DNA of 8,592 nucleotides, taken from contig URXT01000057.1 of assembly GCA_900551915.1 (NCBI GenBank), positions 1 to 8,592 on the forward strand. The letters are read 5' to 3'. Both the position numbers and the translations under genes were made by a program. Shown in pieces: positions 5,985 through 8,592 of the stretch. Origin of the DNA: an uncultured bacterium. Its GTDB lineage: Bacteria; Cyanobacteriota; Vampirovibrionia; Gastranaerophilales; Gastranaerophilaceae. Under the pieces are notes generated by a model. That model had not been told where the DNA came from, searched no databases, and saw only the letters and a program-made list of their open reading frames with translations. Every line of letters starts with the position of its first letter. Positions within the stretch are counted from its first letter, which is position 1.

Positions 5985-6018
5985 AAAGTTGGGTTAATCA
6001 GCCCAACTTTTATTTTTG
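5985..6018 (+). terminator. Rho-independent terminator after fabZ
   Basis: AAAGTTGGG (5985-5993) and CCCAACTTT (6002-6010) form a perfect 9-bp stem with an 8-nt loop, followed by TTATTTTT-type sequence (6010-6017). It lies 27 nt after the fabZ stop and just before the next promoter, so it should end the lpxD-lpxC-fabZ transcript and separate it from the following gene. Confidence 0.85.
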
Positions 6019-6020
6019 CA

Positions 6021-6049
6021 TAGACAATTTTATAAATTAAAGTTATAAT
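6021..6049 (+). promoter_or_regulatory. Near-consensus sigma-70 promoter giving a leaderless mRNA
   Basis: The -35 box TAGACA (6021-6026, 5/6 match) and the -10 box TATAAT (6044-6049, exact) are separated by 17 bp. Transcription should start about 6-7 nt after the -10, at or next to the A of the ATG at 6057. There is no room for a Shine-Dalgarno. An in-frame stop at 6033-6035 rules out an earlier start. Confidence 0.75.
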
Positions 6050-6056
6050 AAAAATT

Positions 6057-7244
6057 ATGAAAAATCCGTTATCATCAATTTTGAATTTTTTTAAAAATAA
6101 TAAAAAACCCGCACAATTTTCTTTAGATATAGACAAGCTGGACAACTGCATACTTCTTGCAATGCTTTATATTTCAAGAAATACAACTGAAAGCGGCAAG
6201 TATGTATACCGTTCAAACACTGATGTGCAGACAAGATATTCAGATAAACAGTACAGTTCACTAAGACATGCTGGAACGCTCTATTCCATGTACTTGTGCG
6301 AAACTCTGCTTGGTAATACTGCAATACAAAACAAAAGATTTGTTGCATCAGAGTATTTCATAAAAAATTATGTAAAAAGAGTTAATTCCGATATGTATGG
6401 GGTTGTCTCAAAGCCTTTTGAAGAAGCTCCGGTGCTTCTTGCTACATCAGGTGGAACAGGGCTTGGTTTGATTGCACTTTCAAATCTTCTTGAAGAGAAT
6501 AGAATACGCAAAACTATTTTGCAAAAGATGGGGAATTTTCTTCTTTTTATGCAGAATGAATTTGGTGATTTTTGGCCGAGTTATGAATTCGGAACAAAGA
6601 CAAGATCAAAGCTGCATGCTGCAAGATACTATCCTGGAGAAGCCTGTCTGGGGCTATTGTATCTTTATGATACTGACAAAGATGAAAAATGGCTTGATGC
6701 TGCTAAAAAAGGTATTTTACGGCTTGCAGAATTAGGAGCCGCTATTCCGGCTGAAAATCTGAAGTTTGACCATTGGGGACTTCTGGCAATTCAGAAATTA
6801 TACTCATTGCCTGATATTGAACTTACTACAGCACAAAAACTGTTGATATCAGCCTATCTAGAAAAGAATTCACTTTTGGTTATAGAAAATCAGAATCTTG
6901 ACTCCGATGCAGAAAACTACGGTTCTTACAAATCAATTAGGAGTCTTTGCGGGAATGCCACTATTCTGGAAGGTTTAATAGCGGCTTATCATACAGTTCC
7001 ATCAAATGTTTTAAAAACAAGAATCTTAAATTCGGTAAGTGCCGGTATAGAATTTCTTGCAAAATATCAGGTTAAAGACGGATCAAGGGAAGGTGGAATT
7101 CCCGGCACCTACAAATGGAATAACTTTGACGCCGTCAAGTCTGATAAAGAAATCAGAATTGATAATGTTCAGCATGCACTTTCGGCATTCGCAGCATATA
7201 AATTGATTTTAAAAAATATTCTTGATGAAAATTCCGGAAAATAA
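6057..7244 (+). CDS. Uncharacterised alpha-helical toroid-like protein (six-hairpin glycosidase / terpenoid-cyclase-like), cytoplasmic
   Basis: I do not recognise a named family. Seen: 395 residues made mostly of repeated helical hairpins, with motifs at helix ends typical of (alpha/alpha)6 barrels: YSSLRHAGTLYSMY (66-79), RYYPGEACLGLLYLYD (190-205), KFDHWGLLAIQ (236-246), and IRIDNVQHALSAF (367-379). Conserved-looking polar and aromatic residues in these motifs (R70/H71, E196, D238/H239/W240, D369, H373) would line one end of such a barrel. There is no signal peptide or membrane segment. Inferred: a carbohydrate- or lipid-active or carbohydrate-binding enzyme; its position between fabZ and lpxA suggests a cell-envelope role. 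It has its own promoter and is separated from fabZ by a terminator. No Shine-Dalgarno precedes the ATG. Its fold assignment rests on pattern recognition only. Confidence 0.8.
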   Translation: MKNPLSSILNFFKNNKKPAQFSLDIDKLDNCILLAMLYISRNTTESGKYVYRSNTDVQTRYSDKQYSSLRHAGTLYSMYLCETLLGNTAIQNKRFVASEYFIKNYVKRVNSDMYGVVSKPFEEAPVLLATSGGTGLGLIALSNLLEENRIRKTILQKMGNFLLFMQNEFGDFWPSYEFGTKTRSKLHAARYYPGEACLGLLYLYDTDKDEKWLDAAKKGILRLAELGAAIPAENLKFDHWGLLAIQKLYSLPDIELTTAQKLLISAYLEKNSLLVIENQNLDSDAENYGSYKSIRSLCGNATILEGLIAAYHTVPSNVLKTRILNSVSAGIEFLAKYQVKDGSREGGIPGTYKWNNFDAVKSDKEIRIDNVQHALSAFAAYKLILKNILDENSGK

Positions 7245-7313
7245 AGTTTCTATACGAAATTCATAGTCGTATTAAATTAATGTAAAAATCCGGCAAACTT
7301 CTTTGTTTTGTAC

Positions 7314-7319
7314 TATAAT
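7314..7319 (+). promoter_or_regulatory. Putative -10 box of lpxA promoter
   Basis: Exact TATAAT 31 bases before the lpxA ATG; no convincing -35 at the usual spacing. Transcription would begin near 7326 and include the GAGAGG ribosome binding site (7339-7344). The preceding spacer has only a weak 6-bp inverted repeat (ATACGA 7252-7257, TCGTAT 7267-7272), so read-through from the upstream gene remains possible. Confidence 0.45.
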
Positions 7320-7350
7320 TTATTTATAGTTTGAAAAAGAGAGGTAATTT

Positions 7351-8157
7351 ATGATAGACAAAACAGCAATCGTTCATCCGTCGGCTCAAATAGCAGATGA
7401 TGCTATAATCGGGCCTTATGTAGTAATCGGCGAAAACGTAAAAATCGGTCACAGAACAAGAGTTATTTCAAATGCGCATATTGAATTTGCCGAAATCGGT
7501 GACGATTGTACAATTTCTCCGTTTGCAACAATCGGTTCTGAACCTCAGGATTTGGGTTACAAAGGCGAACCTACAAAAGTTGTAATCGGCGATGGAACAA
7601 TTATAAAAGAAAACGTAACAATCCATAGAGGTGCGGCTTGCGGCGATTTTACAACGAGGGTAGGTAAAAAATGTCTATTAATGGTTGGCTCTCATGTCGC
7701 ACATAACTGTGTTTTGGCTGATGAAGTAATTCTGGCAAACCTTGTTACTTTAGGCGGACATGTTCATGTCGGTTTTGGTGCATTTGTGGGCGGCATGAGC
7801 GTATTCCATCAGAATATCAGAATAGGCGATATGGCAATAGTAAGCGGATTTTCTGCTTCACGTCAGGACATTTTGCCTTATTCAAAAGGTGAAGGACGCC
7901 CGCCTGTTCCGCGCGGACTTAACGTAATTGCGATGAAACGCCGCGGTGTGCCGCTTGAGGTTAGAACACATACCAACGAAGCTTTCAAACTGTTGATTTC
8001 AGAGGATTACAACACAACTCAGGCAATAGAAAAGATTAAAGCTGAAATTCCGATGAATGAATATATCGAAAAGATGATAGAATTCATCCAATCGTCTAAA
8101 CGCGGAGTGCTTTTGAAAACCCACAAATCAGGACACGAAAGCCTTCAGGATGAATAG
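7351..8157 (+). CDS. lpxA: Acyl-ACP--UDP-N-acetylglucosamine O-acyltransferase
   Basis: First step of lipid A synthesis: transfers a 3-hydroxyacyl chain to the 3-OH of UDP-GlcNAc; cytoplasmic homotrimer. Seen: hexapeptide-repeat beta helix (about 1-185) beginning IDKTAIVHPSAQI; the substrate motif GSEPQDLGYKGEPT (62-75); VTIHRG (89-94); SHVAHNC with catalytic H118; NLVTLGGHVHVG with H137; GGMSVFHQ with H153; LNVIAMKRRG (190-199); and a helical C-terminal domain (about 200-255). Length 268 is normal. By ungapped alignment from H153, G166 falls at the position of E. coli Gly173 (numbering from memory), the acyl-length ruler, suggesting use of a long (about C14) rather than a short chain. GAGAGG lies about 6 nt upstream. 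lpxB, which often follows, is absent here; the next gene is convergent. Confidence 0.96.
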   Translation: MIDKTAIVHPSAQIADDAIIGPYVVIGENVKIGHRTRVISNAHIEFAEIGDDCTISPFATIGSEPQDLGYKGEPTKVVIGDGTIIKENVTIHRGAACGDFTTRVGKKCLLMVGSHVAHNCVLADEVILANLVTLGGHVHVGFGAFVGGMSVFHQNIRIGDMAIVSGFSASRQDILPYSKGEGRPPVPRGLNVIAMKRRGVPLEVRTHTNEAFKLLISEDYNTTQAIEKIKAEIPMNEYIEKMIEFIQSSKRGVLLKTHKSGHESLQDE

Positions 8158-8171
8158 TCTCCGGTAAAAAT

Positions 8172-8486
8172 TTATTTAATACACAAGAAGAACTTATACA
8201 TTTGTCGTGTAAGTTCTTCGTTGTTTTCCAGCAAATTTATCATCTCGTTTAACATATCCTGCGGTCTTTTGTAATAATCAAATAAATAAAGTTCAAAAGG
8301 CCTTACTTTAAGAGCATTTGCAAGTTTTTCAAGGGTTTCATGATTTGGATAATTTTTACCGTTTTCGATATTGCTGAGACTGGGAATTTCAATCCCTGCA
8401 AGTTCGGCAAGTTTTTCCTGGGTAAATTTCTGCTTTTGCCTGAGTTCTTTAATTCTTTTTCCGAGTTGATATTTAATATTCCCCAT
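8172..8486 (-). CDS. XRE-family helix-turn-helix transcriptional regulator (small)
   Basis: Seen: 104 residues with an N-terminal XRE/Cro-C1-type five-helix domain (about 6-70: LGKRIKELRQKQKFTQEKLA, then AGIEIPSLSNIENGK as turn and recognition helix, and TLEKLANALKVRPFELYLF). A short helical tail follows (72-104, ending MYKFFLCIK). No enzymatic or sensor domain is present, so it probably acts as a small DNA-binding repressor or as a partner of a phage or toxin-antitoxin system; no such partner is visible here. The start at 8486 is preferred over an in-frame ATG at 8522 because AAGGA is correctly spaced before it and the domain begins right after it. It is convergent with lpxA, with 14 nt between stops. 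Its target is unknown. Confidence 0.88.
   Translation of the reverse strand: MGNIKYQLGKRIKELRQKQKFTQEKLAELAGIEIPSLSNIENGKNYPNHETLEKLANALKVRPFELYLFDYYKRPQDMLNEMINLLENNEELTRQMYKFFLCIK
8184..8227 (+). terminator. Hairpin at the lpxA / XRE convergent ends, probable lpxA terminator
   Basis: GAAGAACTTA (8187-8196) and TAAGTTCTTC (8210-8219) are perfect complements. The stem continues inward with one G-U and two Watson-Crick pairs to a 7-nt loop, and outward as CAA/TTG past a one-base bulge. TTGTTTT (8221-8227) follows on the plus strand. It begins 26 nt after the lpxA stop and lies inside the last codons of the minus-strand regulator, so the same bases serve as coding sequence and as a probable terminator. 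Confidence 0.6.
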
Positions 8487-8494
8487 AAGCCACG

Positions 8495-8499
8495 TCCTT
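8495..8499 (-). promoter_or_regulatory. Ribosome binding site that sets the XRE gene start
   Basis: On the minus strand AAGGA lies 8 nt before the ATG at 8486. The alternative start at 8522 has no such site. The upstream sequence to the window end is very AT-rich (TTATATATG-like on the minus strand) and may hold the promoter, but no clear -35/-10 pair can be chosen. Confidence 0.6.
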
Positions 8500-8592
8500 T
8501 TAAACAATCGTAACTTATTCATATATAAATAAAATAATTCAATAGCTAAAAATCACTTGATTTTTTATTAAATATAATATGACCACTCTTTT

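Noticed and set aside
6472..6735. An 87-codon plus-strand frame inside the toroid-like gene
   Set aside because: It is an alternate-frame shadow of the 6057-7244 gene with unusual composition and no start signal.
7252..7272. Small inverted repeat ATACGA/TCGTAT after the toroid-like gene
   Set aside because: Only 6 bp, AT-rich, 9-nt loop and no T-run; too weak to call a terminator.
8557..8578. TTGATT and TATAAT near the right edge on the plus strand as a promoter
   Set aside because: The spacing is only 10 bp; the exact TATAAT may belong to a gene outside the window but cannot be supported here.

Overview
The window looks like a chromosomal segment of an AT-rich, diderm (Gram-negative-type) bacterium. 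The best guess is a non-photosynthetic relative of cyanobacteria (Melainabacteria/Vampirovibrionia, Gastranaerophilales-like). Two things support this: a lipid A gene set, and a prepilin-like protein with an AFTMAEVLITLGIIGV N-terminus and a DDYPW C-terminus, a combination I associate with that group. The taxonomy is inference from memory of the families, not a search.

Layout. (1) 1-841: a prepilin-like protein whose leader is encoded by degenerate 7-bp repeats; its frame is open to the window edge. (2) 842-1159: non-coding, with a strong hairpin and the promoter of the next gene. (3) 1160-2573: asd (aspartate-semialdehyde dehydrogenase, lysine/diaminopimelate/threonine/methionine branch), then two small uncharacterised genes of 80 and 40 codons, each with a Shine-Dalgarno site. 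(4) 2683-3198: rfaE2 (ADP-heptose synthesis), whose last 15 codons come from a palindromic repeat. (5) 3151-3540: a repeat-bounded cassette carrying a small GIY-YIG nuclease, sitting between rfaE2 and lpxD. (6) 3582-5957: lpxD-lpxC-fabZ, tightly packed and ended by a clear terminator. (7) 6057-7244: an uncharacterised alpha-helical toroid-like protein with a near-consensus promoter placed so that the mRNA should be leaderless. (8) 7351-8157: lpxA. (9) 8172-8486, minus strand: a small XRE-type regulator converging on lpxA.

How the genes work together. LpxA, LpxC and LpxD catalyse the first three steps of lipid A synthesis. FabZ works on the same 3-hydroxyacyl-ACP pool that feeds LpxA and LpxD. 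RfaE2 makes the ADP-heptose precursor of the inner core. The theme is therefore outer-membrane lipopolysaccharide, with asd (a peptidoglycan precursor branch in diderms) next door. lpxB does not follow lpxA in this window.

The most unusual content is repeat DNA acting as coding sequence. The rfaE2 3' end and the prepilin 5' end are both written in repeats, and the GIY-YIG cassette appears to have entered the end of rfaE2 without breaking the frame: removing 3151-3540 restores a plausible short native C-terminus. I see no CRISPR array, tRNA, rRNA, phage module or defence system.
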